Assembly: GCA_040954595.2 (NCBI GenBank)
Contig: CM082585.2
Span: 4,154,001 to 4,218,000 of the forward strand
Source: Balanoglossus misakiensis
Taxonomy: Eukaryota > Hemichordata
Reading direction: 5' to 3'
DNA: 64,000 nt
Under the pieces are notes generated by a model, which did no database searches, was not told where the DNA came from, and saw only the letters and a list, made by a program, of their open reading frames with translations. The translations under genes were made by a program, and so were the position numbers. Shown piece by piece: positions 19,818-33,440 of the stretch; within the stretch, counting starts at the first letter, position 1; the number at the start of each line of letters is the position of its first letter.

Positions 19818-22214
19818 TTATGAATGAAGTCTTACTTTGACAAACGTTATGTCTTTGTAGCCTGCCGTTTCATACATCAACCCAATATTATTGTCATCTA
19901 TTTTTGTCAGACACGAATATCCGCTGAAACCAGGATCAATGGTGAGAGCGCCCTCCCACGTCTTGCCTTCGTCCAGGCTCCATCGCAGGGTCAGATTTTT
20001 TCGGCCCGATATCGAGGCTGGATTCAAGTGAAAGAGGACGCCGTTGAGGATGAGGGCGCTTCCAGCACATCCGGGGTCGATTAAAACGTCATCAAAATAG
20101 ACGTTCTCGATTGGAAAGGTGTCGCCCCCATCGTCGCTGCGAGACACAACTTTACAACTGCAGTGATAACCATAGGTATTGCGTGTAAAACAAAGAAGCG
20201 AGCCGTTTGCCATTTCAACAATCTGAAAAAAAAAACAACAACAACAACAGTAACATGAGCATTACAAGGTTTAAAACTACAGCTGTGAATGAATGAATGA
20301 ATGAATGAATGAATGAATGAATGAATGAATGAATGAATGAATGAATGAATGAATGAATGAATGAATGAATGAATGAATGAATGAATGAATGAACTTTATT
20401 TCACCAGCGATATATGTCAATATGTATAATACACAGAAAGTAAAAGAAAGATGTTTACATATAGATAAAAGAAAGGTGTTTACGTATATTACTGTAGAAT
20501 AAGCAAGTCTGGTAGTGGAGGGTAGCTTTTCTTTGCGAGGAAAATATCTGAGCCCGAGTCAGAAGTTGACATTTTTCATCATCTGAACTGTATTAAGATA
20601 ATTTCGAACTTCAGTTTTTAAAGTTCATGTGAACAAATTCATATGTAGGATCATTGTTGCTTCAATTATTATTTATTTGATATAAATTTCACTTGTAGAA
20701 AAAAATGACATAAACCTACTATTCAGCATCTTCCTAAAAACAATCATAATTTATTTATTAAATCAAAACAAAACAAAGAGAGATAAATAACTAAACTGCT
20801 ATTGAAATCCTTTGTGGTCTTTAAATGAATAAGGCACGATCTATATGAGATTGCATAATCAGATAAATGTTTACCCACCTGTGGTTCAGATATTGCGAAG
20901 TCTCCCTTCTTTTTAGGCACATTGTTGGGGATACCCGGAAGCGAAGCCCCAATTTCCCAACTCTTCCCGTGATCTGAGTCAAATCAAAATATAAATGTGG
21001 GTGCTGTTATTGTACATGTCTTTTATGCCACCTCTTTCAGCCATTAAAACTGCGACGGAAAGGCAGCATAATCTATACTGTACTGCCCGGATGAAATAGC
21101 TAGTCTTGGTTTGAAGGCCCAAGGAGTTCCCTATGAGTTCGATCACTGTCATTGTATACCTCACCACAGTAGCTATCTCTAACACGAACAAATCATATAT
21201 TCTTAATCTGTACAGCAATAACCGTGTCATTTAATATCATCGACCGAAAACACACAACTTGGATCGTATCCTGCGAAACCGACCCTCATGCCTCAGCTGT
21301 CTTTATGTTCTGATGAGTTAGATCCCATAGGGCGCAGTCACGTTCGGTCTTATCGCAACACCGTTGCCCGACATTTTCAGTGCCAGTGGTGGAGTTGCAT
21401 CTGCACAACACTAGTACAGCTACAACAATGAAATCGCATGCACTATCATGGCAACGAAAAGAATAAAATTAAATAGTGTTTACCTTTGGAACGAATCATA
21501 CAGAAATCGATGATAAATAGTGATCCTGCACTAATATACTGTATACATGTAGTTTGTATTCTTACCGTCACTGGTCAAACAGTACAAGCCTTCCCTGCTT
21601 CCTTTGAGAGATATTAGGTGACCACACGCCACCAAGCGTCCTTTGTTTGGCGGCATAGTTTTCTGGATTCCATACCCTGGCCCTGCAGCCCACGCCACTC
21701 CTTTCAGAGACGGGCTCTCCACAGAGATATCATTAGGTTTACTCCATGTATTTCCCCCGTCTTTGCTCTTAATCATATACACATAGGATCCGTTGTTCCC
21801 GCCAGAACACGTCTCATGCACACAGTAGTTGTACAAGAGGATAAGTGTGTTCTCTTCGTGGTCAACGACGAGACTACCAACGTTTAGACCGTCGGCTGTC
21901 TGGAAATCCTCGACCAGCAGCTCCACGGTGCTCCACGACGAACCGCCGTTCGTGCTCCGACGCTGGGTGAGGAATTTGGCGCCGGCGTCGCTGATGCCGA
22001 ATTTGCGCGCTTCTGACATGGCCACCAGCGCGCTGCCGTCGGGCGTGTTCGTGATGGCCGGGATTCTGAAGGACGCCACCTCGGCGGTGGACCCACCTTC
22101 CCACAGAATCTGCCGGTCGACGACAGTCGGTTCGAGAACTGCAGCCACGGAACGAAGGGTTAGCAAAATGGCGGCAACGAAAGGAGCGCGCCACAATAAT
22201 CGTACACAGGACAT
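19818..22214 (-). CDS. Sialidase A: secreted exo-alpha-sialidase (GH33/BNR type), 3 exons
   Basis: Minus-strand exons 22214-21566, 20973-20879 and 20222-19818 total 1149 nt, 382 residues, with consensus GT..AG at both introns. The start is the first ATG in frame, followed by a signal peptide (core FVAAILLTL). The sialidase hallmarks are all present: SFRIPAI (first Arg of the triad) and four Asp-box-like repeats: STNGGSSW (second-position variant), SKDGGNTW, DDHGKSW and LDEGKTW. The SGYSCLT motif holds the nucleophilic Tyr and EPQIVEM the partner Glu. The acid/base Asp fits the ARKFGISDAG segment. Expected activity is removal of terminal sialic acid from glycans outside the cell or in the secretory path. 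Its head faces sialidase B across 2.2 kb. Confidence 0.9.
20285..20394. repeat. (TGAA)n microsatellite, about 27 copies
   Basis: Near-perfect tetranucleotide run in intron 2 of sialidase A. Confidence 0.97.
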
Positions 22215-24427
22215 ATCTATCGTCAGGGTAGGCAAACGGCCGTGATAGAGGGTGAAAATCTTGCTATGAATGAAGTGAAGGTGTCATTCTTACCAGCATT
22301 CTGTAACATAAAACAAAAACAGAAACACAACAAAACATCATCACCGAGATATCGTAACTTCAAATTGATGAACACACTATAACAATTTATTTTACTTCAC
22401 TTTTGGTTTGAGTCGGAACAAATATTGTTTTAATTGGCAGTGGAGTGTCGGTGTGCCAAAGTCCAAAGCATTCTTTGCCGTATTATTGCACTTTCAAACT
22501 TTCGTTTATGTAGGGAAAGGAGGGGGGATGTTTGAGGTCAAAAGGTGTTTGTCTTGCGTGTGTTTAAACCACGCCCCTTACTAACTGTATTGTAACAATC
22601 GGCGAATAATTATAAACAGAACAAAAAAAATACATTATAAAAAAAGTAATGTCAAAATTGTACGAACTTTGTCCCTTATTCATGGTTTCCCCAACCAGCC
22701 CTGATGAACCGTGAACTATGACCACGGCGTCACACGGACTCTAAGTACGCCATTATTCCAGCTATAGTTTTATCAGTCGTTGAAGTAATATGCATATGCC
22801 TTACAAATCTTGGGCCACGTCACATCACACAACTGATATTAAATCCTACAAACCCTTCGGCGAAAATTTATTGGCCAGGACAATTCATTTAATGATTTCA
22901 ATGCAGTTTGCACTGCAAACAAGACATATATGAGGTCTACAAGAAAAGGCATAATCGACAGTACGTTATACTTATTAAACGCCAATAATTTTATGGCTGC
23001 ATACTGTCGTTGATAGAATAGCGCTATGTATGGTTCCGAAGTGAGTTCGTTGGAATGAAGCAAAATAACAACTGATGCACAACAGTCTGAATGAAGTTGT
23101 CTGTAATTGTTTGTTGCATCATGGTTACTAGTAGGCCTTAACCATGGACAACTATTCGGATTCGTGCAACAGGTGGGTAAAAGTTATAACCTATTCTATA
23201 TGTGCATGGGTTTACACCTTCCGAAGCTCTACTGGTCATTCCAAATTACCACACCATACGCCACTGACCTCCAAACACGGTACATGCGCTGATACTAGTA
23301 ATAGCACTCATGAATATTCAGCTGACTTTTCTGTTTTATTTTATAATTTCTGAACTCAGCTCATGCGTGGTTGTGTAACGATGCATGACTGATAGAATAA
23401 GACGTATGATAAATGGGTCATGTAGGTTCCAGAACAGGGTTTGAGTGCGAATTTGCCCAATTTGGGGGCCAGCTATTAAAAGATGGACACGCCAAAAGTC
23501 AGTGTATGTGGCTGCTAAGGTGCATATTCGAAGTGGTGAGAGTGAAACCAAATGACAGACTGGTTTAGGCCCCGAGATGGCGCTAGGCCTAATTCTTTTG
23601 TGTCTCTCTGTTCAGTGTCCTTGCTTTCAATAAGCTCTATACGTAGCCCGGCTGTTTTGCCGGCTGGAGGCACACACGATAACAACAACAAAGCCCTGTC
23701 ACACAGAGCTGCGGTTCAATGATCTGTTCTGAATAGACTTGGGTACGGCTTTTGGATCGACACCCACCTCAGATTTTGGGACCAGGAATTTGAGGAAATA
23801 GTATTTAAAAAAGCGACGTGATCGCGACGCTTCCCAATGTTCCCGGTCAATATATATATGTAACATGAAATAAAGATTCAGGCAATGTTGACTCTGCGAG
23901 TTTACCGCTTTTTAATAAACTATAACTCACCCGGAAGAGTCAGGAACACACTCCGTCCGGCATATGCAGCATGTTATGACCTTAGTCCCAAGGACGCGGT
24001 CGCCCATCACATGCATGGGTGAGCAAAAGAGAGATGTCCTCATTCATTCAAATATGAAAGCTAATTCCAACAAAACGAGACAAAATGAAAGTCACGTAAC
24101 GGTTGTACCAGTCTGAAAATAGGTCTCTGTAGACTATTAGTATAGCAGAATATCAAAACTCGTGCACAAAAGGCAACTCTACGAAAATAACCCATGCCCC
24201 TCAATCCGACCATACCTCTAAGTAATGGTATCACCATAATTGAGTCACATGTTTTGAGTCACCTGATCTCTCTTGTCAGCTGATACGTGGGTGTCGCTGG
24301 CTATCAACAACATTGCGGTCATATTGTAAGTTCAATGTTTCTAAAATGGGATGCATATTATCATGTGCGTCCAAAGAAGTCATGTACAATGTAAGCTGAC
24401 ATATTGACAACTGGTATTTCAGACATA
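22215..24427. promoter_or_regulatory. Intergenic stretch between divergent sialidases A and B
   Basis: Holds both 5' ends, so it must contain one or two promoters. No exon recognised. No TATA box or other element could be assigned with confidence. Confidence 0.4.
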
Positions 24428-25309
24428 ATGTCGATCTTCCAACGGTCTCCGTGTTCCGTCTGCGTCGTATGTGCAACACTGTTGACATGGAAAGTTTTAG
24501 CTTTACAGAACGATTTCAAACCCGTGCTGGTGGAGGAGCAATACTTGTTTAAGCCGGGCTCTCCGGGTGAAGTCGATATTTTCCGCATTCCGATCGTCGT
24601 TACGTGCCCGGATGGTACCATTCTGGCGTTTGCAGAGGGGCGGAAGTACAGCGGGGGAGACTACGGCTCGAAATTCTTGGCTCTTCGTCGTTCCAAAGAT
24701 GGCGGCAGTACCTGGACAGTGACAGACTTCGTTTTAGATGACGACCCGTCGGTCGACGGTTTGAATTTAGGCGGCGCCGTCGTCGATCGTTTTAACAACT
24801 CTGTAATTTTACTGTATGTTCACTCACACAAAACACCGGTGATCTATATGACCAGGAGTACCGACTCGGGAGTGACGTGGAGTGCGCCTGTTGCCATTGG
24901 CGACAGAAATCCAGATTTGAAGGGATATTCGTGGACTGCAGGACCTGGATATGGGATCCAGAAGAAGTATGGCGCCAACAAGGGCCGGTTGATTGTCTGT
25001 GGCCATACTATGGAATCGGTAACTAGGTCGGCCAGATGTCTTTATAGTGATGGTACGATATCATTTCATTGGTTTGTATGTGATTACAATAGTGTTACCA
25101 CTATGGTGTTGGTTTTGATGGGGATCTGGATGAAGTGAAGTTTTGTTTTTCAACCAGTGAAATACAAAAAATCATAATGCCATCATGCCACGGACACTGT
25201 TATACAGCTATAGCTATCTTTCAGGTGTTTTTCTCTCAGTTTTATCCCTAACTCCATCGCCGCTGACGCCGCAGCCACAACCCACTTTCTCACTTCTTCT
25301 GGAACAACT

Positions 25310-25341
<32 letters not shown>

Positions 25342-27258
25342 GGTCTGTCACGCATCAAGAACTCGCCCAAAGAAAGATAGTCAGTCTCCTTCTCATAAAG
25401 TGTGCACCATCATATAGGGGAAATCCGGCGTAGCTGATTTCTACATAATTTGGTAGCTTTGAGGTCACTCTTTCAGAAAAAAAACATGTTCGCCATGTAT
25501 AAGTCGCGCGATTGTTTACAAAGTCGAGGCAAAGTTGGCAGAATTTTCAATATGGCGTTTACTGTAATTTGAATCATGGGAAAAAAAGCGCCAGGACCAA
25601 CTTCCGCCCACCATGGTGTGGGTGATACCATTCTCCGATTGGCGACAGACCAGGCGTATTTTCATAGCTATCGTTTGTTCTTTGCATCAGTTGATAAACA
25701 ATCATCAGCAAAGTCGAAAATTTGTCATCTATTGACAGTTTTCATGAGCTATAACCCATTAAAAATATGCAAATACACTTAGCCTGTGACGCAGTGGCAC
25801 CAATCGGAAAATGGTATCAACCACACCAAGGTGGGCGGAAGTTGGTCCTGGCGCTTTTTTTCCCATGATTCAAATTACAGTAAACGCCATATTGGAAATT
25901 CTGCCAGCTTTCCCTAGATTTTGTAAAAAATCGCGCGACCTATACATGGCAAATATGTTTTTTTTCTGAAAGAGTGACCTCAAAGCTACCAAATTATGTA
26001 GAAATCAGTTACGCCAAATACAGTTTGCACTGACAGTGGTCACATTTTCTAACGACATTTCTTACTGTTTGGTGTAGATTATGGTTACAGTTGGTCCCTC
26101 GGTGGCGCTGTTTTGAGTCTGCCGTACAACACGACTAAGAAATCTGGGGACTTTGTCCCTGGTGAATCACAGGTGAGGTGACTTCTGGTTACAATTTAAA
26201 CACCAACATTCCGCCATATAAAGGAAGTTATGTGCACACGGTTTTCTTTGTCCAAACGCTGTGCTCATTGTGTAGAAAAGAATATAAAGTCATATTATTC
26301 CCTGAATTCCAATATGGACGTTTTTTACAGGGCCAAGTGCTCCCAAATCTTAGGAAATTACACAAGTAGTAAATTAATGCTAAGAAATTAAATGTACTGT
26401 GTGTTACAAAATTTGCCCAAAGCTCAGTACAGCTTTTATGTAATAATATGCTAACAATGTTAGCTACTTGGTGTGATTTTGATGGTAAACCTATCCGCAA
26501 AACAATTCTTCCAGAATTAGTGGTCAGTTACCTTAATGTATTCGGGACATTATCGAACTGTGCATATTGGTATTCTAGTATCGAATCATATCACGTGCCC
26601 TGCTCTTTAGTTTTTTCAGTTGCCCGAGAGGTCACAGTTTATCAGATGTCATTCAAAATTCCTCTGTCCCACAATTGCATCCTCCTGTACCGGAGTGTTC
26701 TCTTACATGCACATAGTAAAGGAAATTGAATGTCTGGCTGTTCCCGGAATAAAATACTGTTTTCTTTTCAACCTAAAAGTTACTCGTATAATATACTGAG
26801 GACAAGTTAGTATAATAAAATTTTAATATTAATTTTTGATATCTGTATTGCAGATAGTCGAAATGGATGATGGGAGTCTCGTGATGATGTCACGAAACAC
26901 TTATGCATTCCACTGCCGATGTCGAATCTTTTCGAAAAGTTTTGATTCCGGTATGACATTTCCATTGGAGGAGGTCCAAATTATTGAAGAATTGCCTGAT
27001 CCAAGCGTGTGCGGAAGTATTCTACGTCATAATGGCGTCATGTATTTCTCTGGTGTGAACAGCACTACGTCACGGGCCAACGCAATGCTGTGGTGGAGTT
27101 TCGACGACGGAGTTACCTGGCCCGGTACACTCCCTATCTACATGAACAGAAGCGCGTATTCGTGTCTGACAGCGGTGGACGACAATCACCTGGGTTTGCT
27201 TTACGAAAAGGGAAACGACGGCCATATCGCTTTCGCCAAAATCAGACTTCATCCTTGA
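24428..27258 (+). CDS. Sialidase B: secreted exo-alpha-sialidase (GH33/BNR type), 3 exons
   Basis: Exons 24428-25052, 26078-26172 and 26854-27258 total 1125 nt, 374 residues. The ATG is the first in frame and opens a signal peptide (VCVVCATLLTWKVLA). Motifs: IFRIPIV, Asp boxes SKDGGSTW, STDSGVTW, DYGYSW and FDDGVTW, the Tyr motif SAYSCLT, the Glu in SQIVEMDDG, and RNTYAFHCRC with a triad Arg. The acid/base Asp fits GRKYSGGDYGSKF. All key residues look intact, and Asp boxes are closer to consensus than in A or C. The middle exon is exactly 95 nt and the last exon 405 nt, the same as in A. Intron 1 carries a 588-bp foldback element (25427-26014). Its 3' end faces sialidase C. Confidence 0.92.
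25309..25341. repeat. (ATC)n microsatellite
   Basis: Eleven copies of the trinucleotide in intron 1 of sialidase B. Confidence 0.95.
25427..26014. mobile_element. Foldback element in sialidase B intron 1
   Basis: Two arms of about 225 bases (25427-25651 and about 25790-26014) are inverted copies separated by a loop of about 140 bases. Outer ends read ggcgtagctgatttctacat and the complement of atgtagaaatcagttacgcc. Arms are over 85 percent alike by eye and contain a long shared cgccaggaccaacttccgcc block. No clear target duplication and no coding frame. The transcript of the gene would form a long hairpin here before splicing. Confidence 0.85.
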
Positions 27259-27899
27259 CACAGAAAAAACCTGCTGGTCTTTTTCAAAGTTATAACGACA
27301 AGTGATATAATTGTAACTTTTCGCCAAACTTATCCTTTTTGATAGTGGGACTTCCTACCAGTTATACTGAGATGCATATTTTCATGAATCTCTTCAGATG
27401 TGCTAAGTGCACAAATTGCTAACTACGACTGAAGCAGAAAAAAAGCTGGATTAATCATTGGAGAGATGACGACAGCAGTAAAAGACTGAAATATGGAAGA
27501 TGCAGCAATTCTACTTGTTAGCTTTATATTGCGTTAGTTTTGATGTCCTGACGTTTCTCTGGACACATGTCACAATGTTGTGGGCGTATCATGATTTAGC
27601 TTGATATGGACGGCAATGTTCTTGTTCTCTATTTTTTTTAATAGACCGCTGTCACAGTTATTTCTATCGTCACTTGTGTAGTTTAATATTTTTGACGACT
27701 ATTTGAAGTCAGCCATACGGACACGGAAATTTGAGAGAGTTACGTCACAGAATTCTTTAGTTTCATGGTCATTTTATATCCGAGTTTCATACATTAAAAT
27801 ACTTCACATACGTGTACATTTGAATACATAGTTTTCTCCATTATTATACTGTTTCTTATGAAGGCATTAAAGTATTCTAGCTCTAGGCTACCAGCGACT
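27259..27899. other. Convergent 3' region of sialidases B and C
   Basis: 641 bases between two stop codons on opposite strands, carrying both 3' untranslated ends. No other feature seen. Confidence 0.6.
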
Positions 27900-30224
27900 T
27901 TAGCGAAATCGCAGTTTCACAAAAGATAGTGTCTTATAAGGTCCTAATTCGTAGAGAAGCCCTATATGGTTTCCGTCAATCGGACTGAGGCATGAATATG
28001 CACTTTCTGCGGGCGTGATGACCAGCGCGCCCTGCCAATGTCTCCCATAGTTCGCACTCCACTTTATCGTCATGTTGTGGCGGTGATTAGGATTGGACGG
28101 GTTGGAGAAGAACATTGTATTGTCATGGAGAATTACGCTTCCCTGGCAGGATGGGTCCGCCAGAGATTCGTCCACTTGGACTTGTTCCCATGGAAACGAG
28201 TCTGCCCCATCGTAACTGCGACTTGTGATGCGGCACTTGCAGTAGAAGCGGTGCTCATTTCTGGAGTTGACAAGAATGGACCCGTCAGGAAGTTCTACCA
28301 GCTGAAACAAACAGACAACGGTGACTAGACTGTAAGGTACACTTAGTGGTTTGAGGTACGAAGCGCCCTCAAACGACTCTACTTTGCAGTCTGTTGAGTG
28401 ACAGGCATGTAACAAACGCTGACAGAAGTTAGCTATAGAATGCTTAATATGTTTTGCCGATGTTATCGATTTCAATGTCATGCATTCATGCACATCACAT
28501 CACATCACATACTTGTGACCAACGGATGTCTGATCATTCGACATTAGCATACAATATGTTTTTGAGACGACAGCGAAGTGGTAAGGAAATGCCCCTGCGT
28601 GGGTGAATCGACCATGCTATTGTGAAATACATGTACCCGAGACTGGCCTTGTGATGTCAACAAAACTGTTTTCGATATGTCATACCGAAAGCTCTTGTCC
28701 TAGAATATGCATGATGTTTTCCTTTGAATAAATCATTCCCTATTAGTGTCACAAATGGTAAATGTAATGGACAAACCATTCCTCATGACTGTACAGACTT
28801 ATTCAGTGACTATCGGTGAAGTCAAAATGAGTTCTGTCCGCATGCATATTTGACGCCGTCGGGCAATCTACCTTTCTATTCATCCATAGTTTATAGAATA
28901 CATGAAATACCAGTGGTTTTCTTTCAGACAATCTGATTAAAATCCAATATACAGATAGGTGGGTCATTTCTCGTCAATCGTATTATGGCCTGCATTTACG
29001 CGGTTCTCCCACACTCTCAGAAAACTACCACAGCAGTTCTATGGAAGATCCCCACTCAAAATGGTTTACACAAACGATCACGGAAAATCACTCAAATTAT
29101 TCAAATCATGGATATTGCGCATTAAGTTATTCCATTTCTAAGCGTTGTTTACCTGGGACTCGTTTACTTCGAAGTCTTTATCGTCATGCGCAGATTCATA
29201 CGGTATTGAAACCAGTCCGCCTGCCACTTCCCACGTGATGCCGTGATCTGAAACAGAGTGCGCATGGGTGACGTAATGTGCACGGCTAAAAAAATATCTC
29301 TCTAGTTCAAGGTATGCATAAACAGTATCTGGTCAGTACTTGTAACAGGTTGAGAAAATATCTGCTATAGGACGTAAATACACATACCATTTCGAACACC
29401 ATGTCGAAATCTACAAGACTCTATAGAAAATCTGAGAAAATCTCATTTCACGCGATATTATGTTGACCCTTATTCACATCGTACCCCATGTCCAGCTTAA
29501 AATCTTCGTGAAACGTAATCTGTATTACGTAAATCAGTACACTTTACTCACCATCGCTGACAATGCATCTCATGGCTATTTGGAGATTGTTTTTGTTTCT
29601 CGTGTGTCCACACGATATCAACCTGCCTTTGTGCGGTGGGAATTCCTTCTGTATACCCACACCGGGACCAGGGATGAAGGATATGTTCTTCAAACCAGAA
29701 TTGGACGCTCCCAGATTGATCGGTTGCGTCCAGTTCAGTCCCCAGTCATTGCTACGCAGCATATACACAGTGGGAAGTTTAGACGGATTGCAATTCCAAG
29801 ATGCACAGTGACCGACCAACAGTAACAAAGATCCGTTAATCTTGTCAACTATGACAGTTCCCAAGTTATCATAACTGGGTTTTGAATCTGTTGCCTGTAG
29901 CAGGTCCACGGGCGACTGCCAGCTGTCGCCTTTGTCCGTGGATCTTCGCATGAGAATAGTTTTCTTTCGTGTGTCTGTGTCGTTTGTAGTTCTCCTGCCC
30001 TCCACGAAGGCCAACAAATCACCTGTCGGCGTGTTCGTCAGCAGTGGCATACGGTAATACCGTGATACCCCCGGGTCTTCACCCGCCGTCCAGAGCGATT
30101 CCTCGGACAGAACTTCCAACTTAAAGGCAGTCGTAGATATATCGGAAAACTTCCAACTGGAGAACAGTAGAAGACAAAGACATACCAACAATGGACGTGG
30201 CAAAGCTTCCATGATGTTGATCAT
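27900..30224 (-). CDS. Sialidase C: secreted sialidase-like, 3 exons, altered FRIP motif
   Basis: Minus-strand exons 30224-29552, 29247-29153 and 28301-27900 total 1170 nt, 389 residues. A signal peptide follows the ATG (LLVCLCLLLFSSW). Asp boxes STDKGDSW, SNDWGLNW and DHGITW are seen; the fourth has decayed to ANYGRHW. The FRIP motif is YYRMPLL: Arg kept, Phe and Ile replaced. The Tyr motif SAYSCLS, the Glu in SQLVELPDG and an Arg in NSRNEHRF remain. The middle exon is again 95 nt. It is the most diverged of the three, so it may be an active enzyme with changed specificity or a binding-only relative. N-glycosylation sequons are frequent (for example NDT, NGS, NWT, NIS). Confidence 0.88.
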
Positions 30225-31349
30225 GTTTTACCTGAGCCCCGGTACATCTCAATGAGTACTCCCTAAGTTCATAATATTTCTAAAATATGCAAAATTTACG
30301 GTAAATACACAGCGGTGTCTCCTTTTCGTGATTTCAGCATCATACATCGACAAATAATATGTTAATACTAATTCTGGTATTCTCAACCACTTCTCCATTT
30401 ATCATCGAACTCGTCTTTATCTGACTCATATCGGGAGGCAACTACTAGTATCTGGACTTATCGAACGTTACGTAAGCAGGGCAAATTAGGCACCCGTTGC
30501 CTTTGGGCCTACAGACCAACGTGAATGAGTAGATTCCAGGTTATATGACCCACAGAATTCAGTTTATATTCACAATTATGTTAAATGTAATTTAATTCAC
30601 CAATATTATGCTGCTATTACAAAACAATTTCAGACATTCCACTCCTGAAGCTCAAAAGTGGCGTACGAGTCACCATCACTCACTGTCAATGTTCTTTTTT
30701 TAAATTTACCGTGCTGTAATTTAAAGGATAACCAAACCAGATAATGTCTTTTGCGAGGCTCAGTTATTGAATGGTAAGAAGTAAAAACGTTAGGGTGTAA
30801 CTTCTGTTTCTGTACGATATCTGTCGTGACATTTCATTATAGTTACTAAGTGCAATTTCTGTGTGAAGACGGAATTAGTCAATATCTGTATGTATACTTG
30901 CTGTTTTACAACCGAATACATGTGATGACATGCGACACAAACATGCCAACAGGCCAGCATTATCTTAAAAGTTATTGTTGTGCGCGGTGCACATATCGAC
31001 TAGCCAATTCAAATCGAAGATACAAATTCTTGTCAAGATTGCTAATAGAAGTACATACATTTCAAAATACAGCATGCCAATGAAACATTGAGTATTCAAC
31101 ATCAAATATACATTTATTTACAACAAATATTTGTTAATATTAGGTCTGACTGTACAACAAAGTTAATAAGTTGTTATAAGCATACATGAGACTAGTAAAT
31201 TGCAGCATCCACCGTCCTTAAATATTAGAGAGGTCGATATGCAACCGAACCACCTGAAAGTTTTCTAAATGTTTATTTTTTAAGGAACTACTCCAGCTCA
31301 GGTTGTTTAAAATAAAACCCACAACGGATCAGGTTTACCACTTAACTCC
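30225..31349. other. Intergenic stretch between sialidase C and the IAP gene
   Basis: No exon recognised. It contains the sialidase C promoter side and the IAP 3' untranslated region, with an AATAAA signal on the minus strand at 31277-31272, about 75 bases after the IAP stop. Confidence 0.55.
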
Positions 31350-33406
31350 TCAAGACATATAAGCTCTGACTGCACTCCTTATCGAGGTACGGCAGAAAGG
31401 ACACTGCCGGACCTTAGCCGCGCACACGTCACAGGTCACCAAGTGACGACATGGCTGGAAGAGAATGCACACTTCACGATCCATGCAAATCTTACAGGTT
31501 TTCTTTCTTCTCAAAGTTTCCAGTTCATCGAGAATCTCCTTCTGACTGCTCATACCTGTAAAAGTATGAAATCACCAAATTAGAAGCATGCTAGTATTAA
31601 AGCTACAGAAACCAAAGGTGATAGGATAACTCGCATTAATGCTGATTTTAAAAACGGTATAATGTCTCACGGAATGTCACAGAACAGCATGGAGCAATTT
31701 ATTTCCCCTTGCATGTCGCCACATTTTGGGACTTCATTATCTTGCATGAAACATTTAAATATGACATATTTGATTTCTACGTTTGAGCTTACAACAACGA
31801 GACACTTAGTCTTGGACATGACGATTGAGCAGTGATGTATATACATTCAGTATATAATCACTATATATAACCACAGTACATAACTGCTTACTTTTGCCAT
31901 TTTACTCAAGAAGTGGTTCTCTCTGAGTTTCTGTATCTCTATTCGAGACAAAACAGAACTACTGATAATTGTTTACCTGACGTGAACGAAGATGTTTCGC
32001 CAATAAACGATGACGTCACTCCCCCTACAGCGCCAACCAACTCTTCACCCTCTTCCGCGCCCCCATCACTTTCTCCCGGCGATACATCCGCATTCCCGCC
32101 GGTTTGGGATTCCAGATCCCAGACTGCTTGCAACAGATCCCGAGTGCTTTTGAAACCCTCCCCGCTTCTTTGGACCCTTCTCCTGACAACTTTCTTGACA
32201 ATGTCTTTCGTGTAGCCCATCTCCAAGACAACTTGAGCGGTGTCAGTTCGCATGAAGTCATTCACTTTTTGAGCAACTGAAAAGACAGTTGAATAAAATG
32301 TTAATGAAAATATATTTTTCATCATCTGATTCTGGTTGACGTGTGGTCACCTACGACTGCGTGGACAGTGGCAGGGAAAACCAACAACATTATATTACCA
32401 TGGCCTGTGCGTCGCCCATGAACTTTGGCTTTCCTCGAGCCCTCGTCAGGGCGTCGTCCATTATTTCTCTAGCAGACACATCCTCGTGCCAGCCACTCGT
32501 CATAGTTTCTGCCTCGAGGAAGATAATGCCACAAAACCAGCGATCGCTTATAGACACACGGAATTGGAATTGGATAAAAATAACATTGATAATTATACAG
32601 AATATATTAAATGGCACTTACCTAGAGTTTTGCCTGTCATTGTGCCATTCTTAACTCGAGTCTGTAAATGAATATGAAAGAACAGACCTCAGTAAGTGAA
32701 ATACCGTGAATATCAAAGACTCACTGCCAGCCGGCTGTTGCGCTTCTTGCAATGGGATTTTATTACTTTAAAAGTCTCTCAAGACAAACAAGCAAACAAA
32801 CAAAGAAACAAACAATTCATACTGTTTCTACCTGGGGAAATTTTAAAGAGTAAGGTTGTTACCTATTAGTAAAAACCCCTTTACTATTATAGCTGGGACT
32901 TTACGGTTAAATGAGTCACGTCGGATTATTGTGTTTTTACGAGCGGACCAATGAGCGTATTGGACAAAACTGACGTGTGACTCGCCACGGTGCGGAGTGT
33001 CTATGAACTCATTTATGATACAAATGTACTGCTGGTGATTGACTGTAATTGTGCAAACAGTCGTTGAGGGCATGATGACTACTGACCTTTTGTTGACTCT
33101 CTGTTGGTAAATGTTGACCGCAAGGTTGTGGATACTTGTCAGCCACGTATTCCATAAAGGCAACTCCTCTGTACTGGCGTACGAATTGGCACCTTGGAAA
33201 CCATCTGGCGTGTTCTATCCAAGGTATGTCTGTGGGCACCCAATTCCTCAATGCGCCGTCACAGTGAAAACACGTCCGGTTATCTCCGTTACCTATAAAG
33301 GCAGAGATATGCATTAATAAGTATAAACAAATTACACCTACTAACAAGTTTAAAGTCGTGGTGGTGGTGGTGGTGGTGGTGGTGGTGGTGGTGGTGGTGG
33401 TGGTCG

Positions 33407-33440
<34 letters not shown>

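Noticed and set aside
22214-22235. Upstream start for sialidase A giving seven more residues
   Set aside because: The codon at 22235 is TTG; the first ATG in frame is at 22214 and opens the signal peptide directly.
21829-22245. 138-codon plus-strand frame and two minus-strand frames over sialidase exon 1
   Set aside because: Shadow frames of a GC-rich real exon; no similarity of their own.
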